A program made the position numbers and the translations under genes. Shown here in pieces: positions 1 to 8,655 of a stretch of 64,000 nt of DNA (the stretch's first letter is position 1; each line of letters begins with the position of its first letter). The notes below the pieces were generated by a model. That model was not told where the DNA came from and ran no database searches. It was given only the letters and a program-made list of their open reading frames with translations. Origin of the DNA: Pseudomaricurvus sp965656525 (lineage in GTDB: Bacteria; Pseudomonadota; Gammaproteobacteria; Pseudomonadales; Cellvibrionaceae); the NCBI GenBank assembly GCA_965656525.1, contig CBFHKY010000004.1, positions 1 through 64,000 on the forward strand, in the 5' to 3' direction.

Positions 1-409
1 CTGCTGATAGCTGATAACAGGGAATATCCTCGTACCCATACAAGCCAACGGATTCTAAAGCCGTTTCTATGGGGGTATTGGTATGAGAAGCGGCCAAGCC
101 CGCAAACCATTGCAGGTTTTCACGCGGTGTAAGGCTTTTTTTGATACCGGGTAAATGGCCGATGAACAGCAGTTGGCTGAGATAATCGAACTTCTGCTTC
201 AACAGTGGCTTTTGCTGCCAGGACAACTCGCCTTCGTAATCGCTGGAAATAGTAGAGAGTATTCGCAGCAAAGTGGTTTTGCCGCAGCCATTGGGGCCTT
301 CGATTTGCACCACATCACCAGCCGACACCACCATGTCCAAGCCTTGGAACAAAACTCGCTCATCTCTTTCGCAGCTTAGCGCGTGCAGTTGTAACAGCGG
401 TATGGCCAT
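1..409 (-). CDS. ccmA: Cytochrome c biogenesis ABC transporter ATP-binding protein CcmA (3' part outside window)
   Basis: ATPase subunit of the CcmABCD heme-handling ABC complex of cytochrome c maturation, acting on the cytoplasmic side of the inner membrane. The reverse strand from the ATG at 409 reads MAIPLLQLHALSC and continues through a Walker A motif, GPNGCGKTTLLRIL, at about residues 39-52. The segment FIGHLPGIKKSLTPRENL follows, which is typical of CcmA (a GH-x-G-K-x2-L-T-x2-ENL pattern). The first 136 residues are visible; the signature motif, Walker B and C-terminus lie beyond position 1. It is divergent from the FliK-like gene, with 263 bases between. Family assignment rests on the CcmA-like spacing and neighbourhood; another small ABC ATPase is possible but less likely. 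Confidence 0.85.
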   Translation of the reverse strand, partial: MAIPLLQLHALSCERDERVLFQGLDMVVSAGDVVQIEGPNGCGKTTLLRILSTISSDYEGELSWQQKPLLKQKFDYLSQLLFIGHLPGIKKSLTPRENLQWFAGLAASHTNTPIETALESVGLYGYEDIPCYQLSA

Positions 410-672
410 AGGTTTCGATACAAGCTCTGAAAGTTTAGGTAGGGAACCAGTGAATCCACTGCCATCCAATGCCTAGCACAGCCCTACCATCAGGTTTTTG
501 CAAACCGGCCGCTATACTCAGTGTACCTATTCCTAGAATGGATACAGAGTACGTTGCGTGATGACAAGAACCCCGAGCAAATTCGACTCAATAAAATCAA
601 GTAAAATCAGCATGTTAAAATCGCCGCCAAGTGTACTGACAATACCGATAAATTTCATGGGATTTTTTAATC

Positions 673-2274
673 ATGGCCATTGATATTGTCGGCAATCAAT
701 CACCCGGCCAACGCGCCAGTAGTTCAGCTGTGTCCCAACTTGCTCAGCAGCGACAAGAAGCGCTGCAGGGCACACTGCGGGCGATGAATCTAAAAGTTGG
801 CGATACGGTTGAGGCCTTGGTGCGCTCTGCCAGTCCAGCCGATCAGCAATTACGCGCAAAGCTCAGTCAATGGGTTATGCCTTCCAATCAAAATCAAGAG
901 TCGGCAGCTACTCGGAATGGCACCGCCACCGGCGCACAAATGAAAGGTGATGGCTCGCTGGCCACCAACCTGATGCAACTGCTGAAATCCCCACAACTAA
1001 AATTAATTGAGGTACAAATCCGCCAGCAAAGCCTGGTGATTTTTACCGATCAAGCTTTAAAAACGGGCCAAACCGTACAACTGCAGTTGCACGATAAAGG
1101 TTTTATGTTGCTATCTGGCAAGACGACTGGCGGTGCGCCAAATACGCCGGTCTCTCAAGAGATGATTCACACCTCGGCTGGTCATCATAAAAACCAGCTA
1201 TTACCGGCACAAATGCAAACGCTCACACAGGCACTGAGAACCTTAATGCCCGCTTTTAGTGAGACCAACCACCCCGCACACAAAGCGTTGGCGGATGTCA
1301 TGCAGGCGGCGCTGCAGTTAAATCATCCGTCTGCCCCCACACAGCTACAGCAATTACGACAACAACTGCCACCAAACGTGGCGGACAGCCTGCGCCAAGC
1401 TGCCACTTTGATTCGCTCCCCTCTGCAGCTCACCCAAGTAGAGACCCTCAAGCACACGCTAAAAAACGCAGGCCAATTTATGGAGCAGCAATGGATACAA
1501 TCCCTTAACTCTGCTGCCAACAAAAACAGCCCGCTTTTGTCTCCTCCAGCCAACGACACCAAAGGAAGTCTGGTTAAGATCCTACAAACGCTCAATCAAA
1601 CGCTATCGGCCACCCAGACCGCTTCGACAACGCAATCGCTCACACAATCCTTGCAGCAGTTTTCCCTTTCAAGCCCCCCCTTACTGCTTAGTGAATGGCT
1701 GAGGCTGGTACTGCAAAAGTCTACTGCTGCCCAGACCGGTCCGGCATCGAGCCGCGCAGACGCTCTTTCTTCGCAGCTGCAAACGCAGTTGCATCAACAA
1801 GTACAGGTGGCCATTGCTAAGATACTGTTTGACCAGTTGCAGTCACTGCAAAAAAGTCAGCCTTTTAGCGAAAGCAGCCCGAACAATAATCACTGGCAAC
1901 TGGAAATCCCCATGCGCTTTGGTGCCGATGTTTACCCGCTGGCTTTAAGAATCGAGGAGGACTGGGAGCAAAACTACCAAGAAGATTCCTCCAACCAACC
2001 GCAACAACTGCAAAAGTGGGTGGTAAAAATGACATTCGAGCTACCACACGCAGGCAAAATGCACGCTCACGTTTCGGTTCTGCAGACGCAAGTCAGCACC
2101 ACTCTTTGGGTTGAAAATGCCGCGATCTTTCCACTGGCACAAAACCAATTACGCACACTTCATCAGCGTCTGGAAAAAGATGGCTGCACAGTAAAAAGCC
2201 TTGAGTGCCTGCAAGGCAAACCACAAGAAGAAAAGACGCAAATCCATTACTCATTGGTGGACATCAGAACATGA
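673..2274 (+). CDS. FliK-like flagellar hook-length control family protein
   Basis: A 533-residue Gln/Ser/Thr-rich protein. The long low-complexity N-terminal and middle parts (about residues 1-380) are followed by a compact C-terminal domain (about 400-510) with the pattern of the FliK C-terminal domain, including MTFELPHAGKMHAHVSV and a final helix QNQLRTLHQRLEKDGCTV. FliK sets hook length and switches export specificity by contacting FlhB. Here the gene overlaps, by ATGA, a small FlhB-tail-like gene, which supports the assignment. No other flagellar gene is visible. In pseudomonads a similar FliK-like/FlhB-like pair is found near ccm genes, so this may be a paralogue with another role rather than the main hook ruler. 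The ATG at 673 is the first good start. Confidence 0.75.
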   Translation: MAIDIVGNQSPGQRASSSAVSQLAQQRQEALQGTLRAMNLKVGDTVEALVRSASPADQQLRAKLSQWVMPSNQNQESAATRNGTATGAQMKGDGSLATNLMQLLKSPQLKLIEVQIRQQSLVIFTDQALKTGQTVQLQLHDKGFMLLSGKTTGGAPNTPVSQEMIHTSAGHHKNQLLPAQMQTLTQALRTLMPAFSETNHPAHKALADVMQAALQLNHPSAPTQLQQLRQQLPPNVADSLRQAATLIRSPLQLTQVETLKHTLKNAGQFMEQQWIQSLNSAANKNSPLLSPPANDTKGSLVKILQTLNQTLSATQTASTTQSLTQSLQQFSLSSPPLLLSEWLRLVLQKSTAAQTGPASSRADALSSQLQTQLHQQVQVAIAKILFDQLQSLQKSQPFSESSPNNNHWQLEIPMRFGADVYPLALRIEEDWEQNYQEDSSNQPQQLQKWVVKMTFELPHAGKMHAHVSVLQTQVSTTLWVENAAIFPLAQNQLRTLHQRLEKDGCTVKSLECLQGKPQEEKTQIHYSLVDIRT

Positions 2275-2576
2275 GCCAAAACGAATTCAGTGAAACACAA
2301 CTGCAAAAAGCCGTAGCCCTATTTTACGATGGCGAATCGGCACCTAGTGTGACGGCTAAAGGCATCGGTGAAGAAGCCCAAGCCATTATGGATATTGCTC
2401 AGGAACACGGCATTCCCCTTTGTGATAATGGCCCCTTGGTGGATCTACTGGTCCACCTTGAGCTGGGTGACCAGATTCCCGAAGCGCTTTATACCGCCAT
2501 TGCACACATCATTGCGTTTGCCTATGAGCTGCAAGGCAAAGTACCCGAAGGCTATAACCCTACCAGTGACCCATAG
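2271..2576 (+). CDS. FlhB C-terminal-domain-like protein (export switch homologue)
   Basis: A 101-residue protein resembling only the cytoplasmic C-terminal domain of FlhB/YscU export switch proteins, without the membrane part. It reads VTAKGIGEEAQAIMDIAQEHGIP, then DNGPLVDLL, then LGDQIPEALYTAIAHIIAFAYEL, matching the FlhB tail order of KG, helix, GIP, PLA-like, then IP-x2-LY-x-A-VA-x-V. The autocleavage NPTH motif of true FlhB is not evident. The start ATG at 2271 overlaps the stop of the FliK-like gene in an ATGA, so translation is probably coupled. The pair could modulate flagellar export or act elsewhere. The family match is secure; the function is inferred. Confidence 0.8.
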   Translation: MSQNEFSETQLQKAVALFYDGESAPSVTAKGIGEEAQAIMDIAQEHGIPLCDNGPLVDLLVHLELGDQIPEALYTAIAHIIAFAYELQGKVPEGYNPTSDP

Positions 2577-2645
2577 ACCTATCCGGCTTAACCGACGCGC
2601 CTGATATACTGCTGGCTGATTTACAGCAAGCTAGGCACCCACTGC

Positions 2646-3464
2646 ATGAAACTCTGCGCTAATATTTCTCTCCTGTTTACCGAATACCCCCTGAGCGATC
2701 GCATAAAAGCCGCCGCTGGGCAGGGGTTTGAAGGTGTCGAAATCCAATTTCCCTATGACACGTTTCCTACCATCCAAGCTGCCAAGACTCTACGTGAAGC
2801 TCTCGATGAAACGGCTTTGCCCTTAGCGCTGATCAATATGCCTGTGGGGGATTTAATGGCTGGCGGCGACGGTTTAGCCTCTCACCCCAAGCGGCGAGAT
2901 GCGTTCAAATACGCCGTAGATCAATGCATCGCTTACACGGAACTACTGGGTGTGAAGCAAGTCAATGTTCTGGCGGGAAAAACAACAGATGAATTTCACG
3001 AAGAACACCATTACGATGTCTTTTTGGAAAACCTGAATTATTGCGCAGACACCCTTGGTAGCATTGGCATAACCACACTGTTTGAAGCCATTAACACCTG
3101 TGATATGCCAAACTTTTTGATCCACAGCACTGCGCAAATGCAACAAGTGGTTCAAGATTTAAATCATCGCCATATAGCTTTGCTGTACGACGTTTACCAT
3201 ATGAGCCGAATGGGTGAGCCTGTCGTGGAGCAGCTACCTGACTTACTGGATCAGATTGGACATATTCAGTTTGCCGACATCCCCGACAGAAACGAGCCCG
3301 GCACAGGCGATCTAGCCTTCAATGAGGTAATCAGTCTGCTGGCGCAAAAAGGGTATGCAAACTGGCTCAGTGCGGAATATAAGCCGACTGTAAACACAGA
3401 CTCTAGCTTGAAATGGATGGCGTCTTTTTATGACATTACACGGGAACACCATGCCACTCAATAA
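2646..3464 (+). CDS. hyi: Hydroxypyruvate isomerase family TIM-barrel protein
   Basis: A 272-residue member of the xylose-isomerase-like TIM barrel superfamily, best matching hydroxypyruvate isomerase (hydroxypyruvate to tartronate semialdehyde). Family segments are GFEGVEIQFPYD near residue 30, the metal-ligand region TLFEAINTCDMPNF near 140-155, LLYDVYHMSRMGE near 180, and HIQFADIPDRNEPGTGDL near 210-230. Length equals the family norm of about 260 residues. The gene overlaps the start of the sulfurtransferase gene by 14 bases, implying one operon. No glyoxylate carboligase or tartronate semialdehyde reductase gene is nearby, so the exact substrate in this organism is not proven. Confidence 0.85.
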   Translation: MKLCANISLLFTEYPLSDRIKAAAGQGFEGVEIQFPYDTFPTIQAAKTLREALDETALPLALINMPVGDLMAGGDGLASHPKRRDAFKYAVDQCIAYTELLGVKQVNVLAGKTTDEFHEEHHYDVFLENLNYCADTLGSIGITTLFEAINTCDMPNFLIHSTAQMQQVVQDLNHRHIALLYDVYHMSRMGEPVVEQLPDLLDQIGHIQFADIPDRNEPGTGDLAFNEVISLLAQKGYANWLSAEYKPTVNTDSSLKWMASFYDITREHHATQ

Positions 3465-4335
3465 CACCATCGTCGAGGCCGAACAGCTCGCCCAACAGCT
3501 AAGTCAGCATACCATTCTGGACTGTCGTTTTTCTTTGGCCGACCCGGAAGAAGGCCAACGTTTATACGATCAAGATCACTTGCCGGGTGCCTATTACTGC
3601 CATCTCGACAATGATCTATCTAGCGAAGCGGGCTCACACGGCGGGCGCCATCCACTACCGGATGCCAATGTTTGGCAGCATCAGTTGCAGTCTTGGGGCA
3701 TCAATCGTTTGACTTCCGTTGTGGTATACGATGACCACCGTTTTGCTTTTGCTGCACGCGCGTGGTGGCTGCTAAAGCAAGCCGGAGTGGAAAACGTTAA
3801 GCTCTTGAATGGCGGCTTTCATGCGTGGAAAACCGCTGGTTTGCCGCTGGACCGTCGCACCCCAAAACTCAAACCCGTGCCTACAGACACCAACCTAACC
3901 ATTCACTTTGACCACATCGTGGATCGCGAGCACGTTCAACACATGATGGAGGCCCAAACTTCAGATCATATTGCGGTAGACACACCTGCCCTCATCGATA
4001 GCCGAGAGCCATCCCGTTATCGCGGCGAGAATGAACCTATCGACCCAATTGCTGGCCATATACCAACGGCGCTAAACTTGCCTTGGGTCGATATAACGGA
4101 TGACAACGGGTTCATTAAACCGCTGGAATTTCACCAGCAGCGCTGGGCACCATTCAAAGGGACAACACCGGTAGCTTATTGCGGCTCTGGTGTAACCGCT
4201 TGCGTGAACCTGTTGTCAGCCTATCTGACGCAACAACCCATTGAAGTATACCCCGGTAGCTGGAGCGACTGGTGCAGTTACCCAGAAGCAGCCGTTGCGA
4301 CACACGAACCCAAGGCCGCACCACAGGAAAGCTGA
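3451..4335 (+). CDS. sseA: 3-mercaptopyruvate sulfurtransferase (tandem rhodanese)
   Basis: A 294-residue two-domain rhodanese protein that transfers sulfur from 3-mercaptopyruvate or thiosulfate to a thiophilic acceptor. The inactive N-terminal rhodanese domain covers about residues 8-130 (ILDCRFSL, HLPGAYYCHLDNDLS, GGRHPLP). The catalytic domain covers about 165-285 and contains IDSREPSRYRGENEPIDPIAGHIPTA. The active-site loop is CGSGVTA; this CGSGVT type is that of mercaptopyruvate rather than thiosulfate sulfurtransferases. The start chosen is the ATG at 3451, which follows GGGAACACC and overlaps the end of hyi; an in-frame ATG seven codons upstream is less likely. Confidence 0.88.
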   Translation: MPLNNTIVEAEQLAQQLSQHTILDCRFSLADPEEGQRLYDQDHLPGAYYCHLDNDLSSEAGSHGGRHPLPDANVWQHQLQSWGINRLTSVVVYDDHRFAFAARAWWLLKQAGVENVKLLNGGFHAWKTAGLPLDRRTPKLKPVPTDTNLTIHFDHIVDREHVQHMMEAQTSDHIAVDTPALIDSREPSRYRGENEPIDPIAGHIPTALNLPWVDITDDNGFIKPLEFHQQRWAPFKGTTPVAYCGSGVTACVNLLSAYLTQQPIEVYPGSWSDWCSYPEAAVATHEPKAAPQES

Positions 4336-4358
4336 ATCAAATTCGTACACCTCCCACA

Positions 4359-4389
4359 CGTTAAGGTCTATCATGAATAAACCTTAACG
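4359..4389. repeat. Inverted repeat between sseA and tesB
   Basis: Perfect 9-bp arms, CGTTAAGGT at 4359-4367 and ACCTTAACG at 4381-4389, with a 13-nt loop, lie just after sseA. There is no T run after the stem, so this is at best a weak terminator; a protein-binding site is an alternative. Confidence 0.35.
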
Positions 4390-4472
4390 CTGATTCTGCC
4401 CAGTACTCTACTTTTTGCTTAATGCCCCATTTACTGTTTTCTCTTCACGTCTGACTTTGTGAAACCGCCATT

Positions 4473-5354
4473 ATGACAACTCTGAAACCGATTCAACAAT
4501 TGATGGATTTACTGACCCCTGAACCCATAGGTGACCATCAATTTACTGCCAATACGCCCTCTAATTCCCAACTACAGCAAGTGTACGGTGGGCAAGTGGT
4601 CGCGCAAGCCATGAGTGCAGGTCGTCAAACCGTGGACAGCTCGCGCAAATTGCATTCCTTGCACTCGTATTTTTTGCGTCGTGGTCAGCACGACAAACCC
4701 ATTCAGTACGCTGTCGAGATCATGCGAGATGGCGGCTCGTTTTCAACCCGCCGTGTGGTGGCTTTACAAGATGACACCCCTATTTTTAACTGTGCCATGT
4801 CTTTCAAGGTGCCTGAAACCGGTGTAGAGCACCACGAGCCCATGCCCGCGAATGTACCGCACCCCGATGAGCTGGAGCAGGATGAGTTTCGAATTGAAAG
4901 ATTTGCCGCCGATCACCCTGAAGCGTTTATTCCGCCCACAGTAGATTTATACGGCGCCATGGACTTTCGCACACACGGCCCGCTGGCGTTGATGTCTGAA
5001 GAACCTGAAAAAAACCGCGCACCTACGCACGGATTTTGGTTCAAGACCAAATCCTCTGTTCCCACAGACCCGAGTATGCATCAGTGTATTTTGGGCTGGA
5101 TTTCGGACTACCGCTTACTGGCCACCTGTATTTTGCCCCACGACTTTGCGCACGATAAGAAACGTGTGCAAGTGGCCAGTTTGGATCATGCGCTGTGGTT
5201 TCATCGAGATTTCAGGGTAGACGAATGGATTTATCACCACATGGACAGCCCCGTAGCCTCTGATGCTCGGGGGCTGAATTTTGGTCGTTTTTACAATCAA
5301 CAAGGGGAGTTAATTGCGACTTCCATGCAAGAAGGGCTGATTCGCTTATCTTAA
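4473..5354 (+). CDS. tesB: Acyl-CoA thioesterase II
   Basis: A 293-residue double hotdog-fold thioesterase that hydrolyses medium- and long-chain acyl-CoA to free fatty acid and CoA. Family segments are YGGQVVAQAMSAG near residue 40, LHSLHSYFLRRGQHDKP near 62-78, SFSTRRVVALQD near 88-100, and the C-terminal half LDHALWFHRDFRVDEWIYHH near 226-245. The C-terminus, NFGRFYNQQGELIATSMQEG, contains the conserved Gln of the TesB Asp-Thr-Gln active site. Length is as in E. coli TesB (286). It appears to be a single-gene unit with a 137-base upstream gap. Confidence 0.93.
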   Translation: MTTLKPIQQLMDLLTPEPIGDHQFTANTPSNSQLQQVYGGQVVAQAMSAGRQTVDSSRKLHSLHSYFLRRGQHDKPIQYAVEIMRDGGSFSTRRVVALQDDTPIFNCAMSFKVPETGVEHHEPMPANVPHPDELEQDEFRIERFAADHPEAFIPPTVDLYGAMDFRTHGPLALMSEEPEKNRAPTHGFWFKTKSSVPTDPSMHQCILGWISDYRLLATCILPHDFAHDKKRVQVASLDHALWFHRDFRVDEWIYHHMDSPVASDARGLNFGRFYNQQGELIATSMQEGLIRLS

Positions 5355-5406
5355 TCGAGCTAAACAGGTTCAGAAGTTAGCCAATAAGTACAACCGCCCC
5401 ATCGAG

Positions 5407-6057
5407 TTATCGACCGGGGCAGCTCACCCCTAGCCCTCCCAGACCACAATAGCCGCTGGGATTTTTATGCAAATATTGTTGGTGGTAGTCTTCAGCGTAA
5501 TAAAAAGCCTCCGCGAGTTTGATCTCCGTGGTGATCTCGGCATCAACACCAGCCGCCGCTAACGCGTTGGCGTAAGCGACTTTTGATGCTTCGGCCTCCG
5601 CCAGCTGAGTATCCGTGCTGCAATAAATACCCGAACGGTATTGTGTCCCAACATCATTGCCTTGGCGCATGCCCTGCGTAGGGTTATGACTTTCCCAAAA
5701 GACTTGCAGCAACGCTTCCAGTGATACCTCTGCCGGGCGATAAACCACCAGCACCACCTCGTTGTGGCCTGTAAGCCCAGAACAGACTTCTTCGTAACTG
5801 GGATTGGGCGTATAGCCGGCACTGTAGCCTACGGCCGTGGTGTAAACACCTTTGCGCTGCCAAAAACAACGCTCTGCGCCCCAAAAGCAACCCATACCGA
5901 CAATTAACTGCTCACAATCTTCTGGAAAAGGTGGTTGCATCGAATGCTGGAGCACTTGGTGAGCGCTGGCAACAAGCATGGACTGTTCGCGTCCTGGTAA
6001 CGCTTGATCAGGGGAAGGCATTACCCCTTTTTGGCTGCTACGAAATAAGAAACTCAT
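5407..6057 (-). CDS. msrA: Peptide methionine (S)-S-oxide reductase
   Basis: A 216-residue MsrA that repairs oxidised methionine (S-sulfoxide) in proteins using thioredoxin. The catalytic motif is GMGCFWGAER with Cys57. The substrate-binding segment HNPTQGMRQGNDVGTQYRSG follows, then EDYHQQYLHKNPSGYCG, and two C-terminal cysteines (in GYCGLGG and VSCPGR) suited to disulfide recycling. The extended N-terminus of about 50 residues before the catalytic Cys resembles the long E. coli type. trxB lies elsewhere in this window. Ending convergently with tesB, it is transcribed alone or with the upstream small gene. Confidence 0.95.
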   Translation of the reverse strand: MSFLFRSSQKGVMPSPDQALPGREQSMLVASAHQVLQHSMQPPFPEDCEQLIVGMGCFWGAERCFWQRKGVYTTAVGYSAGYTPNPSYEEVCSGLTGHNEVVLVVYRPAEVSLEALLQVFWESHNPTQGMRQGNDVGTQYRSGIYCSTDTQLAEAEASKVAYANALAAAGVDAEITTEIKLAEAFYYAEDYHQQYLHKNPSGYCGLGGLGVSCPGR

Positions 6058-6128
6058 GAAATACCCACTGTGTGATCATTTAAGGTCAGAGCAAAAGCAT
6101 ACCACCCCATTTACCTCGAAAGAACCGA

Positions 6129-6461
6129 TCACACTCGTTGGTCTTTAATATCCAAGTAGCCCCGCTGAATAGCAATTTCAACGGATTGTGAACCATCTAC
6201 CAAATCCAAATAACGGCGGCGTGTGGCGCGCAGGGCATTCATTTCATCATCAGAAGGCAAACTGTCTTTATTTTCATACTGGTGCGCTAAGTCGTACAGC
6301 GCTTTTAAGTAGATTCCTCGTGATCGCGCCACCAATTTCGCCACCGGCCTAAGATCGTCCAAACTGATGACTTGGATCAACGGATTGATGGCCTCACGGT
6401 TGGTTTCTCGCAACAATTGCTCGTATTTCAGCAACAGTCGATTAATGTCTTGCTGTTCCAT
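6129..6461 (-). CDS. Conserved helical protein of unknown function
   Basis: A 110-residue, mostly helical, charged protein without signal peptide or membrane segment. It starts MEQQDINRLLLKYEQLLRE after a good ribosome site (GGGGAGATACTCT before the ATG at 6461). It has the look of a cytoplasmic protein: acidic and basic residues are evenly spread and there are no Cys. I do not recognise the family. It is divergent from the Ppx/GppA gene with 67 bases between, a shared promoter region. Codon use and a clear Shine-Dalgarno sequence make it a real gene. Confidence 0.7.
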   Translation of the reverse strand: MEQQDINRLLLKYEQLLRETNREAINPLIQVISLDDLRPVAKLVARSRGIYLKALYDLAHQYENKDSLPSDDEMNALRATRRRYLDLVDGSQSVEIAIQRGYLDIKDQRV

Positions 6462-6528
6462 AGAGAGTATCTCCCCTCATTGTAGTAAAATCGCTGAAAG
6501 CCCATCTAGTCACCCAAAAGCATAGCTC

Positions 6529-7458
6529 ATGTCCCAAATAACGCGTTTAGCGGCTATCGATTTAGGCTCCAACAGCTTTCATTTGCGAATTGCCGATGCC
6601 AGTCCTAGCCCAGAGTACCATTATGATTTTCAAACTCTGACTCGCTCTAAACATATGGTGCAGCTTGCCCGAGGGCTCCGCTCCGAAGGTACGCTCGACG
6701 AAGCGGCACAACAGCGAGCCACCAGTTGCCTTTTGCAGTTCCGCCAACAGATGGATAAATACCAGCCAACATTGGCGCTAGCCATTGGCACAGAAGCACT
6801 GCGGCGTGCGGATCAAGCTGATAGGCTTATCGGCCAATGGCAAACAATATTGAAGTGCCCTGTGAACATCATCAGCGCAGAGGAAGAAGCTCGTCTCACC
6901 TTCGCAGGATTGGCACACCGTCAGCCTGTCAGTGCAAGCAAAGACGCTTTCACCACCATCGATATTGGCGGTTCTAGCACAGAACTGTGCATAGGAACGA
7001 CAAACCAACTGCAACACTGGCACAGCTTTCGTTTGGGCTGCATTCAACTGGGGGAGCGTTTTTTTCAACACCAGCACAAGTTAAGCCCGCGTCAGTTTGA
7101 TAACGCACTGCTCTATTGTCAGGAACAACTGGCCTCAGCGATCGTCCCATTTTTGCAAGCATCACCCCGCCGTTGTGTGGGCGCAGCGGGTACCATGAAA
7201 GTGATCGCGGATTTGATTTCTGGCCGCCAAAATAGCACGGCTGTCAAGCGCACTGCGCTGATCCAGCTTATTGAGGACACTGTGGCCTGCGGAGAGTTAC
7301 CAGAGAGTTTAGGCGACAACCTCCGCTGGGATGTTATCCCCGCCGGAATTGTTTTGCTGTTAGCATTGATGAATGCGCTAAAGATTGACGTGCTGGAACT
7401 GTCCAACCACGGCATTAAAGAAGGTGTTATGCTTGGCCTTTTGCAAAATGGCACATAA
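6529..7458 (+). CDS. Ppx/GppA family phosphatase (exopolyphosphatase-like, short form)
   Basis: A 309-residue member of the ASKHA-fold exopolyphosphatase / pppGpp phosphohydrolase family. The N-terminal phosphate loop is AAIDLGSNSFHLRIAD (residues 8-23). A second loop, TIDIGGSSTELCIG, lies near 144-157 and contains the catalytic-region glycines. EEEARLTFAGL near 117-127 holds the conserved catalytic Glu region, and GAAGTMKVIADLI lies near 218. It ends with ELSNHGIKEGVMLGLL, the standard end of the core domains. The C-terminal HD-like domain of 500-residue Ppx and GppA is absent, as in many short homologues. Whether it prefers polyphosphate or pppGpp cannot be told from sequence. Confidence 0.88.
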   Translation: MSQITRLAAIDLGSNSFHLRIADASPSPEYHYDFQTLTRSKHMVQLARGLRSEGTLDEAAQQRATSCLLQFRQQMDKYQPTLALAIGTEALRRADQADRLIGQWQTILKCPVNIISAEEEARLTFAGLAHRQPVSASKDAFTTIDIGGSSTELCIGTTNQLQHWHSFRLGCIQLGERFFQHQHKLSPRQFDNALLYCQEQLASAIVPFLQASPRRCVGAAGTMKVIADLISGRQNSTAVKRTALIQLIEDTVACGELPESLGDNLRWDVIPAGIVLLLALMNALKIDVLELSNHGIKEGVMLGLLQNGT

Positions 7459-7475
7459 GAGCTGGGATCACGGCA

Positions 7476-7496
7476 TTACAGCACTCGCTGCTGTAA
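7476..7496 (+). terminator. Possible weak terminator after the Ppx/GppA gene
   Basis: An 8-bp perfect stem (TTACAGCA / TGCTGTAA, loop CTCGC) begins 17 bases after the stop codon. No T run follows, so intrinsic termination would be weak. Confidence 0.35.
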
Positions 7497-7568
7497 AACG
7501 ACGTTTGATCAGCCTTTGTCTGTTATTTTTGTGTTTTATTCATTATCAGCCCCATTAAGGATCCAACC

Positions 7569-8063
7569 ATGTCAGGATTCGGACTTTTCCCCGAAGAAGA
7601 TGGCAGCGCCGAATATTTTTCGCGCTCGGATGCAGAGCACCCACTTGGTAGTTTTTTCGATCAGTCTTTTCTGTTAGACAATGCGTTGTGGCCTACTGCT
7701 GAGCATTATTATCAAGCCCTCAAATTCGAATCCCTTGATGATCAAGAAAAAGTGCGCAGCGCCGAAACTCCCAAGCAAGCGCGCAAGCTGGGGCGTAATC
7801 GCTTTAAGAAAATTCGTAAAGATTGGGCTGCCGTCAAGAAAACCGTCATGACTCGTGCAATTTACATCCGCTGCAAGACCCACCCAGAAGCGATGGCCGC
7901 ATTATTAGAAACCGGCGACCAAAGATTGGTGGAAAACAGCGCTTACGATTATTTTTGGGGCTGTGGTCGTGACCGCCGGGGTCATAACCATTACGGTAAA
8001 GTTTTGATGAATGTTCGCGACAAGTTACGACAAGAAGCCAAAGAAGCAGAACAAGGCGAGTAG
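7569..8063 (+). CDS. NADAR / YbiA-like N-glycosidase family protein
   Basis: A 164-residue NADAR-family protein. The family hydrolyses N-glycosidic bonds; YbiA-type members remove reactive riboflavin-pathway intermediates, and others act in NAD-ADP-ribose metabolism. Diagnostic segments are LGSFFDQSFLLDNALWPTAE (substrate pocket, residues about 26-45), HYYQALKF, and the C-terminal signature YDYFWGCGRDRRGHNHYGK followed by VLMNVRDKLR. Length fits the family. It stands alone, with no partner toxin or phage gene, so the housekeeping metabolite-repair role is more likely than an anti-phage role. Confidence 0.9.
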   Translation: MSGFGLFPEEDGSAEYFSRSDAEHPLGSFFDQSFLLDNALWPTAEHYYQALKFESLDDQEKVRSAETPKQARKLGRNRFKKIRKDWAAVKKTVMTRAIYIRCKTHPEAMAALLETGDQRLVENSAYDYFWGCGRDRRGHNHYGKVLMNVRDKLRQEAKEAEQGE

Positions 8064-8163
8064 GTTTTGTTGAGTTATAAAAGCCTTTGCGCAAAATACT
8101 CCTCGTATTGATTGGCGAAGTCGTGAGGATGCCAGCGCCAAAGGCTTACTGCCAAAAGCGCTT

Positions 8164-8655
8164 TTACGGTGACGCAAAGTAATCTTGCGCCACCCCCAAG
8201 GCTCTCGCAATATTGCGTAAAATGGGTTCCGAGGGGACTCGTTTGCCCTGCTCCATTTGCTCTAAATAGACTGGGCTGATACCCACATCGCGAGCCACCG
8301 CTGCGATGTCCAAGCCGGCTTTTTCTCGCAGTTGAGCGATTTTTTGCCCCAGCAGTAGACTCGGCTGCGCAGGTGGCGTCTCGGCTGACAAGCCAGTTTG
8401 AATACGTTCCTGACTTGGAACTGCCTGTGCCGGTGAAGCCGTTGTCTGTATGGCTTCGGCTTGGCTCGCATCAGGTGCTTGCGCCACTGTCGGTGGTTTT
8501 TTTGTAGGCATCGTGTCACTTCGATTACCCGAAAACATCTTGCCTTGCAGTGCCGCACTTAAGGTTTCTACTTTGGCCAATAACGCTTCGTAATCTTCAT
8601 ACGGCAATACGGCCCACTCCGGGCGCCCCTCTTTCATGATCACTTGTACACTCAT
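8164..8655 (-). CDS. XRE-family HTH regulator with antitoxin-like N-terminus
   Basis: A 163-residue protein. Residues 1-35 (MSVQVIMKEGRPEWAVLPYE and the DYEALLAKVE helix) look like the beta-hairpin plus helix of a Phd/YefM-type antitoxin N-terminus. Residues 40-100 are a low-complexity Gln/Ala/Pro linker. Residues 101-163 are a complete HTH_3 domain: GQKIAQLREKAGLDIAAVAR, then DVGISPVYLEQMEQGKRVPS, then ILRNIARALGV. No toxin gene is adjacent on either side, so it is best seen as a stand-alone DNA-binding regulator. Its target is unknown. The start ATG follows a purine-rich AAGGAAAT site. Confidence 0.82.
   Translation of the reverse strand: MSVQVIMKEGRPEWAVLPYEDYEALLAKVETLSAALQGKMFSGNRSDTMPTKKPPTVAQAPDASQAEAIQTTASPAQAVPSQERIQTGLSAETPPAQPSLLLGQKIAQLREKAGLDIAAVARDVGISPVYLEQMEQGKRVPSEPILRNIARALGVAQDYFASP

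Noticed and set aside
7569..8655. NADAR gene plus HTH gene as a defence or toxin-antitoxin pair
   Set aside because: They are convergent and unlinked, and the NADAR protein fits the metabolite-repair YbiA type; no toxin or phage genes are near.
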